Positions 26,751 through 35,031 of a stretch of DNA of 64,000 nucleotides are shown here, one piece after another. Each line of letters opens with the position of its first letter. The first letter of the stretch is position 1. Origin of the DNA: Paenibacillus sp. FSL H8-0079. Its GTDB lineage: Bacteria > Bacillota > Bacilli > Paenibacillales > Paenibacillaceae. The position numbers and the translations under genes are program-made. The notes beneath the pieces were generated by a model. It was not told where the DNA came from. It searched no databases and saw only the letters and a list, made by a program, of their open reading frames with translations. The stretch is from the NCBI RefSeq assembly GCF_037991315.1, contig NZ_CP150300.1, positions 5,456,001-5,520,000 on the forward strand. The letters are read 5' to 3'.

Positions 26751-27485
26751 CTAAAATCCTAACTGTCTCAAATATGAATAAAATTTCTCTCTAACATGAT
26801 CCAAATCCTTCTTCTGTTCCACCGATAATTGCTCCTCATGAATGCTGCCATCCTTATCCACAACGATAGCTTCATACTTCTCCATGTTCTCGAATAAGGC
26901 TTGAAATTCAATAAATTCCTCCTTCGAAAGCCTCTCCTCTGCTGCCTTGTATGTTTCAGTACGGAATTGTTCATGATCCATCATTTCCTTCTGTTCACTC
27001 GCGTCCTCTAACCGTTCGAAGAAAGGCTCCAAACTTGCCACCAGTTGGTTGTACTTCTCCTGATCCACCGTGCTCCATTGCTCGGGATGCAAATCTCCTT
27101 GTGAATCAGCATGCGCTAGAGCCATCTGTCCCAACTGTTTCAGTAGACTCATATACTGCGTGAACTCATCGTCACTAAAATACGCCTTGGCTTCCTGTAG
27201 CTTCGCTTCCAAACGATTATAATCGTCCGCTGTACCTCCCAACACTCTTATGTTTTGTTCAGAACCATAGATATCATCTGCAAGATATGTGTAGCCTGCA
27301 TATGCGCCTGTAGGGATAATTAGAACTGCTGCAATTATTGCTGCGACTAACCACTTACGAGGACGCCTATTTCCTCTGGATCTACTTCGGATCGCTTTCA
27401 GCATATTTTCTTTCCCTCCTGGTGAGTTAGACCACTTCCTCGTCTCCTCGCGATAGGCCGAACGTAATTCATCTTCCAGTTTCAT
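26751..27485 (-). CDS. Membrane-anchored DUF3600-like anti-sigma candidate
   Basis: This 244-residue protein has a cytosolic N-terminus (about 45 residues, basic near the membrane), one transmembrane helix (WLVAAIIAAVLIIPTGAYAG) and an extracellular helical domain with the motif GGTADDYNRLEAKLQEAKAY and FSDDEFTQYMSLLKQL. The latter resembles DUF3600, seen with ECF sigma factors. Its start overlaps the sigma gene stop by 4 bp. It probably holds the sigma factor at the membrane until an envelope signal arrives; this is inferred from topology and linkage. Confidence 0.75.
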   Translation of the reverse strand: MKLEDELRSAYREETRKWSNSPGGKENMLKAIRSRSRGNRRPRKWLVAAIIAAVLIIPTGAYAGYTYLADDIYGSEQNIRVLGGTADDYNRLEAKLQEAKAYFSDDEFTQYMSLLKQLGQMALAHADSQGDLHPEQWSTVDQEKYNQLVASLEPFFERLEDASEQKEMMDHEQFRTETYKAAEERLSKEEFIEFQALFENMEKYEAIVVDKDGSIHEEQLSVEQKKDLDHVREKFYSYLRQLGF

Positions 27486-28063
27486 GCCAGTCCTCCACCT
27501 TTCCTTTTCTCAAATGAATGGATTACACTCGTCTTCTGGCGTAGCTTGCCCAATGCAGCATGAATCCGTGATTTTACGGTACCGAGCGGGATATCTAGAA
27601 TCAACGCAATTTCTTCTTGGGTGTATTCGTTCAAATAATGAAGCGTAACCACCTGTTGCAATTTGTATGGCAACCGACGTATTTGATCAAGCAAAGGTTG
27701 ATGTGCCAATTTGCTGATTAGATCCACAGAGAAATCAACTTCCAATCCACTGTCCGACTTCTGGATTCGCTTGTTGAATCGTATTTGGGTCAGCTTCCGT
27801 CGCCGATAATTTTTCACCTGACGCATCGTTATGCCCATAAGCCAAGGACGAAAAGCACGCTTGGCATCATATCGATCCAACGACCGATACGCCTGAATAT
27901 AGATATCCTGCACCAAATCTTCCGTATCAGAGACATGATTAATCAGAAATCGGACAGTCCGATACACATCCGTTACCGTTCTTTCATACAGCTCTCCATA
28001 GGCTTTATCATCCCCAGCTCGCGTTAACGCTACAAGTTCTATGTATTCATGTTCCTCTCTCAT
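27482..28063 (-). CDS. ECF sigma factor
   Basis: This 193-residue protein has region 2 (ELYERTVTDVYRTVRFLINH, DTEDLVQDIYIQAYRSLDRY, FRPWLMGITMRQVKNYRRRK) and region 4 (LPYKLQQVVTLHYLNEYTQE with EEIALILDIPLGTVKSRIHA). It lacks regions 1 and 3, which defines the ECF group. The Paenibacillus- and Bacillus-type arrangement with a coupled membrane anti-sigma gene follows. ATG 28063 has GAGGAGAGGGG upstream. Targets probably include envelope stress genes; whether it regulates the flanking immunity-like genes is unknown. Confidence 0.92.
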   Translation of the reverse strand: MREEHEYIELVALTRAGDDKAYGELYERTVTDVYRTVRFLINHVSDTEDLVQDIYIQAYRSLDRYDAKRAFRPWLMGITMRQVKNYRRRKLTQIRFNKRIQKSDSGLEVDFSVDLISKLAHQPLLDQIRRLPYKLQQVVTLHYLNEYTQEEIALILDIPLGTVKSRIHAALGKLRQKTSVIHSFEKRKGGGLA

Positions 28064-28354
28064 CAGCCAGCCCCTCTCCTCTATTCACTATATATTGGCA
28101 TAACGAGTCCATATCGTTCGATTTATTTTCGAATAAAAAGTTTCTTGCTTCTTCGCAAGCCAATAAGATTATGCAAAAAAAGCCCACCACGTAACAACAA
28201 GATGGATTCACCCATCATTGTGTTGGATAAGCTTGCACTTTGTCTTGGATAAGTTCTTTTTCAGTTAAAAATAGCCACAATAGCAACTAAAGGTATATGA
28301 GTGCGAGTCCAATCGCGATCTCTGTTTGATTATTCTAAAACTTCAAACTATTAA

Positions 28355-28577
28355 TCAATAATCCGTAAGCGCTGAAATTTCCATGGGCAAGACATTGTAC
28401 TCCTGTTGAAGCAAACTTTCAATTCCATGAGGTGGTCTTGGATTGGCGTAATCAAACCGAACTAATTCAGTATACAAAAAAATCTATCAGCTCCATTAAC
28501 CTATACCAACGCTCATAATAGGCCGCTCTCAATTGGTTATCCATATCCAGCTCATATGAGAACGTTCCTATGCTCAT
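28355..28577 (-). pseudogene. Frameshifted small immunity-like gene
   Basis: The ATG at 28577 has a good AAGGAG. The reading frame encodes MSIGTFSYELDMDNQLRAAY and YERWYRLMELIDFF, then stops. After a run of seven T residues the next frame continues YTELVRFDYANPRPPHGIES to the stop at 28355. The span of 223 bp is one base over a multiple of three, so an extra T in the tract explains the break. It lies 13 bp after the 166-residue gene on the same strand, so they formed an operon. Confidence 0.6.
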
Positions 28578-28589
28578 CTCAAAGTCTCC

Positions 28590-29090
28590 TTAATATACAA
28601 CTAATTTCCCATTCGGATAATCGCCTTCCCACCCACAAGGAAAATGACCATTTTCGTAAATCTGGAGCAGGTCGAGGAAGAAATGCGGAAGTCTCTTACA
28701 GTCCGTGTACGCGAACTCCATAATCGCATGAAGCACGTCCCACTTCACACAATCAACAAAGATGTGATCGAGTTGATATTGATCCTTGTAACTATGTAAT
28801 TTTGCTGATAAAGATGAATCAATATACCCCTTTGCATCCTCCACCTTTTTATTCCATTCGGCATCTTGGTTAGGATATTTTCTGTGCAAAAATTCGGTTA
28901 GCGTATTTCTTGCCTCCAATGTGGTATGTTCCCAGCTGGTAGCTGAGTACCACTTTTCCGCCTGTACCCAACCATCAATTAGTACAATACTCTGCTTTAT
29001 ACTGCCTTGGGCTATAGGAGTTCCACAATTCGTGAACCAATGAATGCTATCTATTCTGTCAAAAATCTCTTTGTTTATTTTCAATGCCAT
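28590..29090 (-). CDS. Hypothetical protein of the immunity-like array
   Basis: This 166-residue protein includes IDSIHWFTNCGTPIAQGSIK, then LIDGWVQAEKWYSATSWEHT, and ends FPCGWEGDYPNGKLVVY. That last segment resembles the C-terminus of several uncharacterised immunity proteins in which a small domain ends with GDYPEG-like motifs. It is acidic and Trp-rich. The frame is undamaged, with ATG 29090 and GAACGAGG upstream. No family name can be given with confidence. Confidence 0.65.
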   Translation of the reverse strand: MALKINKEIFDRIDSIHWFTNCGTPIAQGSIKQSIVLIDGWVQAEKWYSATSWEHTTLEARNTLTEFLHRKYPNQDAEWNKKVEDAKGYIDSSLSAKLHSYKDQYQLDHIFVDCVKWDVLHAIMEFAYTDCKRLPHFFLDLLQIYENGHFPCGWEGDYPNGKLVVY

Positions 29091-29110
29091 TCACCTCGTT
29101 CTAAAGTCTT

Positions 29111-29308
29111 TTACATAATTTTCGACTTTCCCTCCAGATAGTCGTTATATTCAGAGAATGCTTCTTCACTATTTTCTAGCAACATTGTAACCGTATAAGA
29201 CATGATTTTAGTCCATTTTTTTATTAAATCCTTCTGATCCTCTGTCAATACATTCTCTAACATCCCACCATTTCCAACCACATATTGGAATAATACTGGA
29301 TGATTCAC
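29111..29308 (-). CDS. Short hypothetical protein, possibly truncated
   Basis: These 65 residues begin MNHPVLFQYVVGNGGMLENV and include LIKKWTKIMSYTVTMLLENS. The GTG at 29308 overlaps the stop of a preceding gene remnant (ATGTGA), which would give translational coupling, but no ribosome site is visible. It may be a small intact gene or the 3' part of a longer one. It is the last member of the array before the mprF promoter. Confidence 0.45.
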   Translation of the reverse strand: MNHPVLFQYVVGNGGMLENVLTEDQKDLIKKWTKIMSYTVTMLLENSEEAFSEYNDYLEGKSKIM

Positions 29309-29370
29309 ATATCCGCAATTAAATCATGATCCAGCTCTTTATTCTTAAATTCAGAGGCCAACACGTTCAG
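29305..29370 (-). pseudogene. 3' remnant of a gene cut off at the mprF promoter
   Basis: The minus strand is open and encodes LASEFKNKELDHDLIADM before a TGA that overlaps the next GTG. Upstream of about 29370 the sequence becomes the mprF control region, so the body of this gene is missing. The junction marks an edge of the immunity-like array. Confidence 0.4.
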
Positions 29371-29376
29371 ACATTC

Positions 29377-29433
29377 TCTTCAGATTTTCTTTAGAAATAT
29401 ACCCATGAAATCCTTAGTTTTTTTCAATATGAT
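29377..29433 (+). promoter_or_regulatory. mprF promoter with triple heptamer operator
   Basis: Heptamers TCTTCAG (29377), TCTTTAG (29388) and TCCTTAG (29411) lie at 0, +11 and +34, followed by a -10-like TATGAT at 29428. No good -35 box is present. The layout is that of an activator of the OmpR/PhoB type binding 11-bp direct repeats, and it recurs at 32295 and 33772. Confidence 0.65.
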
Positions 29434-29524
29434 TCCTGTAAGGCAGGAGGCTCGTAAAATACCCGTGACCCCTGCCCAATAACGTTAAATTCTATTTTTT
29501 CATAAAGGTGGAGTCCAAGACAAA

Positions 29525-32158
29525 ATGAAAGATTTGCTTCAAAACCTTAAATTATTTCAGTTTCTAAAAACTTGTTATCAATCTAAAATCATTAGAGTTC
29601 TAATCCCTGTAACGATCTTGGTCATCATCTATGTATATGGAAGACATGAGATTCAGCGTATTAATATAGCTAGCATTATTCATGAAGTACATATGAAGCC
29701 AGTCCATGTCATCATTCAATTAATCATTGCTTCTTTTCTGGCCGTATCTGTAATGAGTACGTATGATTTTCTAATTCGAAAACAGTTTAAGCTCGATATT
29801 CATTGGATAACCACGTATCGTTACGCCTGGATCGCTAACACTTTTAATAATATGTTAGGGTTCGCAGGTCTTACCGGTGTAGGATTGCGTGCGCTTCTTT
29901 ATAAGAAAAGCGGGATTCCCATGAAAACAATGGGTGCCGCCATACTTTTTTTATCGCCTATTTTATTGGTTGGCCTATCCTTGCTTGGCGGTCTTGCACT
30001 AATTGGTATCTTGCCTGTAGAACCCCTATTTGAACAACATCCTTGGCTACGACTCGGCGTATGGGGAGTTGCCTTATACTTACCATTTTTCTTACTTATG
30101 CAACGTTCATCCCTATTCGCCAAATGGTTTAACAAGGGAAATGGCAGATTACCATGGAGCGTCATTCTCGCTTCTCTGGGTTCATCTGTGCTGGAATGGG
30201 CTTGTGCAGGAACACTATTTTGGTTGTTTGCTTTTTCTGATCTGCATCCCTTACCGTTCGCTCCGGTATTCGGGGTTTACGTTGTGGCAGCCATTGCCGG
30301 GATCATTAGTATGGCTCCAGGCGGCATTGGCGCTTTTGATCTGATCGCCTTACTCGGATTGCAGACATTAGGTGTTGAGCCTTCTCGAGCACTAATGATT
30401 TTGTTGTTATTCCGCATGTTTTACTTTGTCATTCCTTGGCTCATCGGTCTGGTATTGGCCGGGCTTGAGATGCGTCCAAGTCCACAGCAATGGCAGGATA
30501 TTACGAAGAACTGTTTCAATGCTTCACGTAACATGTGGGTCAGATGCTGGAATTGGCCTTCACGTTTCAGTTTGCTTAGTGATCTTGGGGCGTGGATACT
30601 TGGCAAGCTCGTATTCGCTAGCGGGGTCCTTCTACTCATCTCTGCTGTTTCTCCAGGCCTTATAGATCGGTTGCGCTTCATGGAACATCTGTTATCTTTA
30701 TCCATGATGCGCTTATCTGAACAATTGTCAGTAACGATCGGTATCATGCTTATCGTCATATCCTGGGGGATATCCATGCGTATTCGCCGAGCTTACTTGT
30801 GGACTGGAGCATTGTTGTTAGCAGGAGCTATTTTCACATTTGCCAAAGGATTTGATTACGAAGAAGCACTTATATTATTAACCGTGGCGTTCATTCTGTG
30901 GATATCCCCTACACGATTTAATCGTGAGAGTATTCGTATATCTGCACGAAGCGTCTGGATCTGGACGTTTCTTGCTCTAATCTCATCGTTGTCGTATTAC
31001 ATTATAGGTTCACAGCTGCATCCGGCTATTCTGCAACACCTGCCCATGCGTGCGCAACAATGGGTGTCACATCCTCACGACTATATGTTAACAGCGCTTA
31101 GTGGATTAATGGGCGCTTTGATTGTGATGGCTTTTGTCTTTACATTGCGTCCGTCGCGCTATACAGAGATGCGCCCTGATGAAGAAGATATGAATAAATT
31201 CACTCAATTCATTGCCACAGAAGACGGTAATCTGTTAACTCATCTCCTCTATCTGGGTGACAAACATTTTTACTGGGCCCAAAATGATCAGGTTCTGATT
31301 CCGTACGCTCAAGTACGTCAGAAACTCATCGTACTTGGTGATCCAATCGGCAATAAAAACCTTGTTGGTGCTGCAATTCAAGAATTTCAGAGCTATGCGC
31401 ATCATTATGCATTGACCGTGGTTTTTTATCAGGCTACACCTGAATACCTATCGATCTATCATGAGAATGGCTACAAATTTTTCAAATTAGGTGAAGAAGC
31501 TTTGGTGCCTCTAGACACCTTTACTCTAAGTGGGAAAAGTAATCAAAACTTACGAACAGCCTTAAATAAGTCAGATCGCGAAGGGCAGATCTTTGAAGTA
31601 TTATCCCCGCCATATTCTTCAGAATTACTCTCTGAATTGCGTCAGATTTCGGACGAGTGGCTCGGTGACCGTAAAGAAAAAACGTACTCATTAGGGTGGT
31701 TCAACGAAACCTATATTCAGCGTTCACCCTTAACACTGCTTCGTAATGCACAAGGCAATATTTTGGCTTTTGCAACGCTGGCCCCATCCTATAGTCATCA
31801 TCACGTCATCTCCATTGATCTGATGCGTCATCTGAATGATACACCGAATGGTACGATGGATGTGCTATTTGTACGATTGATTGAATGGGCCAAAGAACAG
31901 GGGTATTCTTACTTTAATCTCGGAATGTCTCCGCTCTCCAGCGTCGGTGAGAATCAGAACTCTCATCGTGAAGAAAAACTAGCCCGTCTGGTCTTCCGAT
32001 ATGGTGGGTACTGGTATGGATTTGAAGGACTACGCCGTTACAAGGAAAAATTCTCTCCGGAATGGCATGCAAGATATTTAGCTTATCCTTCAGGCATGGC
32101 GCTTCCTATGCTTACGCTTGATCTTATTCGGTTAGTATCCCGTTGTCCAAATGAGTAA
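29525..32158 (+). CDS. mprF: Lysyl-phosphatidylglycerol synthase/flippase MprF
   Basis: This 877-residue bifunctional membrane protein has an N-terminal flippase part with about 14 hydrophobic helices (to about residue 550), including the conserved MAPGGIGAFDLIALLGLQ. A C-terminal DUF2156 synthase domain follows (IATEDGNLLTHLLYLGDKHF, SDEWLGDRKEKTYSLGWFNE, YFNLGMSPLSSVGEN). It transfers an amino acid, usually lysine, from tRNA to phosphatidylglycerol and flips the product outward. This lowers negative surface charge and protects against cationic peptides and daptomycin-like drugs. It is first in the membrane-lipid locus, with its own operator upstream. Confidence 0.95.
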   Translation: MKDLLQNLKLFQFLKTCYQSKIIRVLIPVTILVIIYVYGRHEIQRINIASIIHEVHMKPVHVIIQLIIASFLAVSVMSTYDFLIRKQFKLDIHWITTYRYAWIANTFNNMLGFAGLTGVGLRALLYKKSGIPMKTMGAAILFLSPILLVGLSLLGGLALIGILPVEPLFEQHPWLRLGVWGVALYLPFFLLMQRSSLFAKWFNKGNGRLPWSVILASLGSSVLEWACAGTLFWLFAFSDLHPLPFAPVFGVYVVAAIAGIISMAPGGIGAFDLIALLGLQTLGVEPSRALMILLLFRMFYFVIPWLIGLVLAGLEMRPSPQQWQDITKNCFNASRNMWVRCWNWPSRFSLLSDLGAWILGKLVFASGVLLLISAVSPGLIDRLRFMEHLLSLSMMRLSEQLSVTIGIMLIVISWGISMRIRRAYLWTGALLLAGAIFTFAKGFDYEEALILLTVAFILWISPTRFNRESIRISARSVWIWTFLALISSLSYYIIGSQLHPAILQHLPMRAQQWVSHPHDYMLTALSGLMGALIVMAFVFTLRPSRYTEMRPDEEDMNKFTQFIATEDGNLLTHLLYLGDKHFYWAQNDQVLIPYAQVRQKLIVLGDPIGNKNLVGAAIQEFQSYAHHYALTVVFYQATPEYLSIYHENGYKFFKLGEEALVPLDTFTLSGKSNQNLRTALNKSDREGQIFEVLSPPYSSELLSELRQISDEWLGDRKEKTYSLGWFNETYIQRSPLTLLRNAQGNILAFATLAPSYSHHHVISIDLMRHLNDTPNGTMDVLFVRLIEWAKEQGYSYFNLGMSPLSSVGENQNSHREEKLARLVFRYGGYWYGFEGLRRYKEKFSPEWHARYLAYPSGMALPMLTLDLIRLVSRCPNE

Positions 32159-32204
32159 TGGTAGGGTTGAATCTGATTTCAAAAAGTCCGTCCTCATGAG
32201 GCAT

Positions 32205-32248
32205 AAAAAAGAGCTGAGACGTCATTATGACGTCTCGGCTCTTCTTTT
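32205..32248. terminator. Terminator after mprF
   Basis: GAGCTGAGACGTC and GACGTCTCGGCTC form a 13-bp stem with one G-T pair and a short loop, flanked by A6 and TTCTTTT. It lies 52 bp past the mprF stop. Confidence 0.88.
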
Positions 32249-32294
32249 ATGCTATCTATTCATACCACTCTTTTCCAAGACAAACTTTATCTGA

Positions 32295-32355
32295 TATTCA
32301 GAATTTCTTTAGAAAATCCCTCTCAAGTTCTTCAGAGTTTATCTCTACTATGGAT
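32295..32355 (+). promoter_or_regulatory. PAP2 gene promoter with triple heptamer operator
   Basis: TATTCAG (32295), TCTTTAG (32306) and TCTTCAG (32329) lie at 0, +11 and +34, exactly as upstream of mprF and dedA. A -10-like TATGGAT begins at 32349, about 3 bp further from the operator than in the other two. The first heptamer is the least conserved. Confidence 0.6.
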
Positions 32356-32386
32356 ACATTGATAAATCCGTATAGGAGTTGAGCAT

Positions 32387-33034
32387 TTGAAGATTTCCAG
32401 TCCGTCATCTACCAAATCAGCTTGGCTTCCCCTGCTTTGGCTTGCAGCCGTTCCAATCTTAAATATCTTCTACGGTGTACTAAATCGCCCTGGGGATCAT
32501 GTCTATAGTCTTGCAACATCACTGGACTCCATGATCCCTTTTGTCCCGGCCTTTATCATTCCTTATGTATTATGGTACCCGTTCATTACAGGTGCATTAA
32601 TAGTACTTGCTTTTAAGGACAAGCGAACCTATTTTCAAACGCTCATTGCACTTTGCAGCGGTCTGGTGATCTCATACATCTTCTTCGCTCTGTTTCAGAC
32701 AGCGATTGAGCGCCCGAACATCCAGGGTGAGAAAGGCATTCTCTTCACCATGGTTGATTACATCTACCGTAACGATCAACCCTATAACTGTTTTCCGAGC
32801 ATTCATGTGCTAACCAGTTATCTGATCCTTAGAGGAACACGTGTATTTGGAGGAGCGATATGGGCGATAACTTCTACCCTCTCCATTCTTATTATGATGT
32901 CTACCGTATTGGTGAAACAACATGTCGTTGTAGATATTGCCGGTGGTATCTTTGTTGGAGAGCTTTGTTTCCGCTTAACTGGAACAACCCTCCACGCTCT
33001 CTCATCCCGTGTTAAATCGATTCGATTGGAGTGA
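32387..33034 (+). CDS. PAP2-superfamily membrane phosphatase
   Basis: This 215-residue protein has about six transmembrane helices and the PAP2 phosphatase motifs: a degenerate first motif near RPNIQGEKG, PSIHV (PSGH type, residues 144-148) and KQHVVVDIAGG in place of SR-x5-H-x3-D. Such enzymes remove phosphate from lipid phosphates, for example undecaprenyl pyrophosphate or phosphatidic acid. The TTG start at 32387 has AGGAG upstream. It is followed 8 bp later by a broken histidine kinase gene, so the two were cotranscribed. The specific lipid is not known. Confidence 0.85.
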   Translation: MKISSPSSTKSAWLPLLWLAAVPILNIFYGVLNRPGDHVYSLATSLDSMIPFVPAFIIPYVLWYPFITGALIVLAFKDKRTYFQTLIALCSGLVISYIFFALFQTAIERPNIQGEKGILFTMVDYIYRNDQPYNCFPSIHVLTSYLILRGTRVFGGAIWAITSTLSILIMMSTVLVKQHVVVDIAGGIFVGELCFRLTGTTLHALSSRVKSIRLE

Positions 33035-33042
33035 GATGAACA

Positions 33043-33688
33043 TTGACAGATTCCCCCTCGTTTTATCGCAAACATAGTATTCGTTTCCATATCCTTACCA
33101 GTTCTGGTTTGAGTTTTCTGATAGCCTTGCTCATGACCTTCATATGCATGCTGCCACTTGCCGCAGTTCATCATCTAGCCAAGTTGCATCTATTGCAATT
33201 GCATCTGGCGTACCTTGTTCTTATCCTATTTACTATGTTTTTTGTGATATCTTTTTGCATTCTGACTCATCGCATCGTTAGGGAAATTGCCACTTTGGAC
33301 CACGCCATACGCATCATCTCGGGAGGAGACTTGAGCTATCGAGTGCCACCTCTGCAACATGTTGAATTAAGAACATTTTCGTCTCAACTTCATTCCATGG
33401 TGGATCAATTACAAGAACAGATAATCGAGGAACATGAGTGCGATACCGCCAAAAGGGAATGGATCGAAGGCATATCGAATGAACTTTATCCCCCCCCTCG
33501 AAGGGATCATTCAAAATGTGGAGTTGTTAAAAACCAACTCAGTTACGAACCCGGAAGAATATAGACGGATTGTACAAGAAACATATACAGATGCCTTTCA
33601 ATTACGAAAGTTAATAAATAATCTAATCCAGCATGCCCGACTCTCCTCCCATGATACCCAGTTGAATTTAGAAGAAACGGACGTCTGA
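33043..33688 (+). pseudogene. Broken, truncated sensor histidine kinase
   Basis: The first frame encodes two transmembrane helices (LTSSGLSFLIALLMTFICML; LAYLVLILFTMFFVISFCIL), a HAMP-like linker (IRIISGGDLSYRV) and the start of the dimerisation helix (WIEGISNEL). At a run of seven C residues (about 33488) the frame shifts; the +1 frame continues PPLEGIIQNVELLKTNSVTN to ARLSSHDTQLNLEETDV and stops at 33688. The catalytic ATP-binding domain is absent, and the usual phospho-acceptor His after GIS is replaced by Asn. It resembles the intact kinase at 35705-36805 and is probably a decayed duplicate. Confidence 0.8.
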
Positions 33689-33771
33689 ATAGTTCTACCT
33701 TTTCAAGTCTTGCCAGTACGTTGGCAAGGCTTTTTTCTCTTTAACGTAGTTGTGTGGCTTTGCTTATGTAT

Positions 33772-33828
33772 TCTTTAGATTTTCTTCAGAAATATGCTCA
33801 TTAATTCCTTAGTTTTTTTCATTATGAT
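33772..33828 (+). promoter_or_regulatory. dedA promoter with triple heptamer operator
   Basis: TCTTTAG (33772), TCTTCAG (33783) and TCCTTAG (33806) lie at 0, +11 and +34, followed by TATGAT at 33823. The 50-bp block is almost the same as the mprF control region, including the seven T residues between the third heptamer and the -10. Confidence 0.68.
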
Positions 33829-33858
33829 TTCATTATCGACAAGAGAGGAGGCAAAACA

Positions 33859-34365
33859 ATGATCAGTAATACGATCTTAGAGCTACTTCATCAGTATGGA
33901 TATCTGATTTTTTATTTTGCCTTCTCATTAGGGCCTTTCGGGATTCCGATTCCAAATGAGATCACGATTATCAGCAGCGGTGCCATATTGAGTCACACAG
34001 GAGTTATCAATTCATGGATCACATACTTTTGTATTTTATCAGGACTATTAACAGCCATTACCTTTGCTTATTTTGCAGGGAAGTTATTTGGACCCAAGAT
34101 AAAACACAGATTTCAACATCATAAACACTTCGTTAAGGCTGAACTGATTCTGAATAAGAGTGGCAATTGGGCGATGTGCATCGGTTTGTTCATTCCAATC
34201 GTGCGATATGTTCTCCCTTTGGTCATTGGGCTGAGCGGCGTGCAGTATAGAAAATTTGCTCTCATCTCCTATTCCAGTGCTTTGCTATGGACCATAACGT
34301 ATTTTACAGCGGGAATCTACTTCGGCGGTCCCCTTCTTTCTACGCTTCAATTATTACATTTCTAA
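33859..34365 (+). CDS. DedA-family membrane protein
   Basis: This 168-residue protein has about five hydrophobic segments and the DedA (SNARE-associated) signature. The first conserved block is FGIPIPNEITIISSGAILSH; the second is FIPIVRYVLPLVIGLSG with the conserved Arg. Recent work on the family shows that members carry undecaprenyl phosphate or phospholipids across the membrane, and loss causes peptide and polymyxin sensitivity. AGAGGAGG precedes ATG 33859. It is followed by a lipid-methyltransferase-like gene after 42 bp. A role in lipid recycling fits the locus. Confidence 0.9.
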   Translation: MISNTILELLHQYGYLIFYFAFSLGPFGIPIPNEITIISSGAILSHTGVINSWITYFCILSGLLTAITFAYFAGKLFGPKIKHRFQHHKHFVKAELILNKSGNWAMCIGLFIPIVRYVLPLVIGLSGVQYRKFALISYSSALLWTITYFTAGIYFGGPLLSTLQLLHF

Positions 34366-34407
34366 CTGGTTTTGATAACATACCATCACATATACGGAGG
34401 AACCCTC

Positions 34408-34974
34408 ATGAATTCCAATGAACCTGTTTTATTTTTGAAAAGCTTTTTGCAAAGTCCTAAACATGTTGGCAGTATCTTACCCAGTTCCCGGTTTCTCGCC
34501 AGCAAAATGGTGAAGCAAGTCTCTTGGCTAGAGGCAAAAGCAGTCGCCGAGCTTGGATCAGGTACAGGTCCGATCACTCGTTATATTCATCAACAGGTAC
34601 AGGATTCCACCAAAGTCCTATTGTTTGAGATGAACGAAACGATGAGAAATAATCTGCAGACCGCATACCCGGAATTCTCCTGTTATCCAGATGCTGCTCG
34701 ATTAGTGGAATCCATGAATCAAGAGGGCGTTCAGCAACTGGATTACATTTTTAGCGGATTACCCTTCTTCAACTTTGAGCCTGAATTAAGAAATACGTTG
34801 GTGGATCAGATCTATAAGGCACTCAAACCTGGAGGATTATTCATCGCCTTTCAATATTCTCTTCAAATGAAAAAAACATTATCCGAGCACTTTATCATCG
34901 AAAAAATAGAATTAGTGCCTTTGAATATCCCACCTGCGTTCGTTTATGTCTGTCGCAAAAAGGAAACAATTTAA
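34408..34974 (+). CDS. PmtA-like phospholipid methyltransferase, copy 1
   Basis: This 188-residue SAM-dependent methyltransferase has an N-terminal membrane-binding helix with the family motif LFLKSFLQSPKHVGSILPSS, the SAM-binding loop AELGSGTGPITRYI and the block FSGLPFFNFEPELR. The C-terminus ends PPAFVYVCRK. The pattern matches bacterial PmtA-type enzymes acting on phosphatidylethanolamine, though some relatives act on other substrates. ATG 34408 has GGAGG upstream; the frame is open before it but unrelated. It is paralogous to the gene at 36840-37439. Together with mprF it implies active head-group remodelling. Confidence 0.85.
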   Translation: MNSNEPVLFLKSFLQSPKHVGSILPSSRFLASKMVKQVSWLEAKAVAELGSGTGPITRYIHQQVQDSTKVLLFEMNETMRNNLQTAYPEFSCYPDAARLVESMNQEGVQQLDYIFSGLPFFNFEPELRNTLVDQIYKALKPGGLFIAFQYSLQMKKTLSEHFIIEKIELVPLNIPPAFVYVCRKKETI

Positions 34975-35031
34975 ACATTCCGGACTATCGTTTACACTGA
35001 TGTTATCCTAATTTTTAAGGAGTGTTGAATT

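Noticed and set aside
33434..33688. Separate small gene inside the kinase region
   Set aside because: Its sequence continues the kinase dimerisation helix, so it is the second half of the frameshifted gene.
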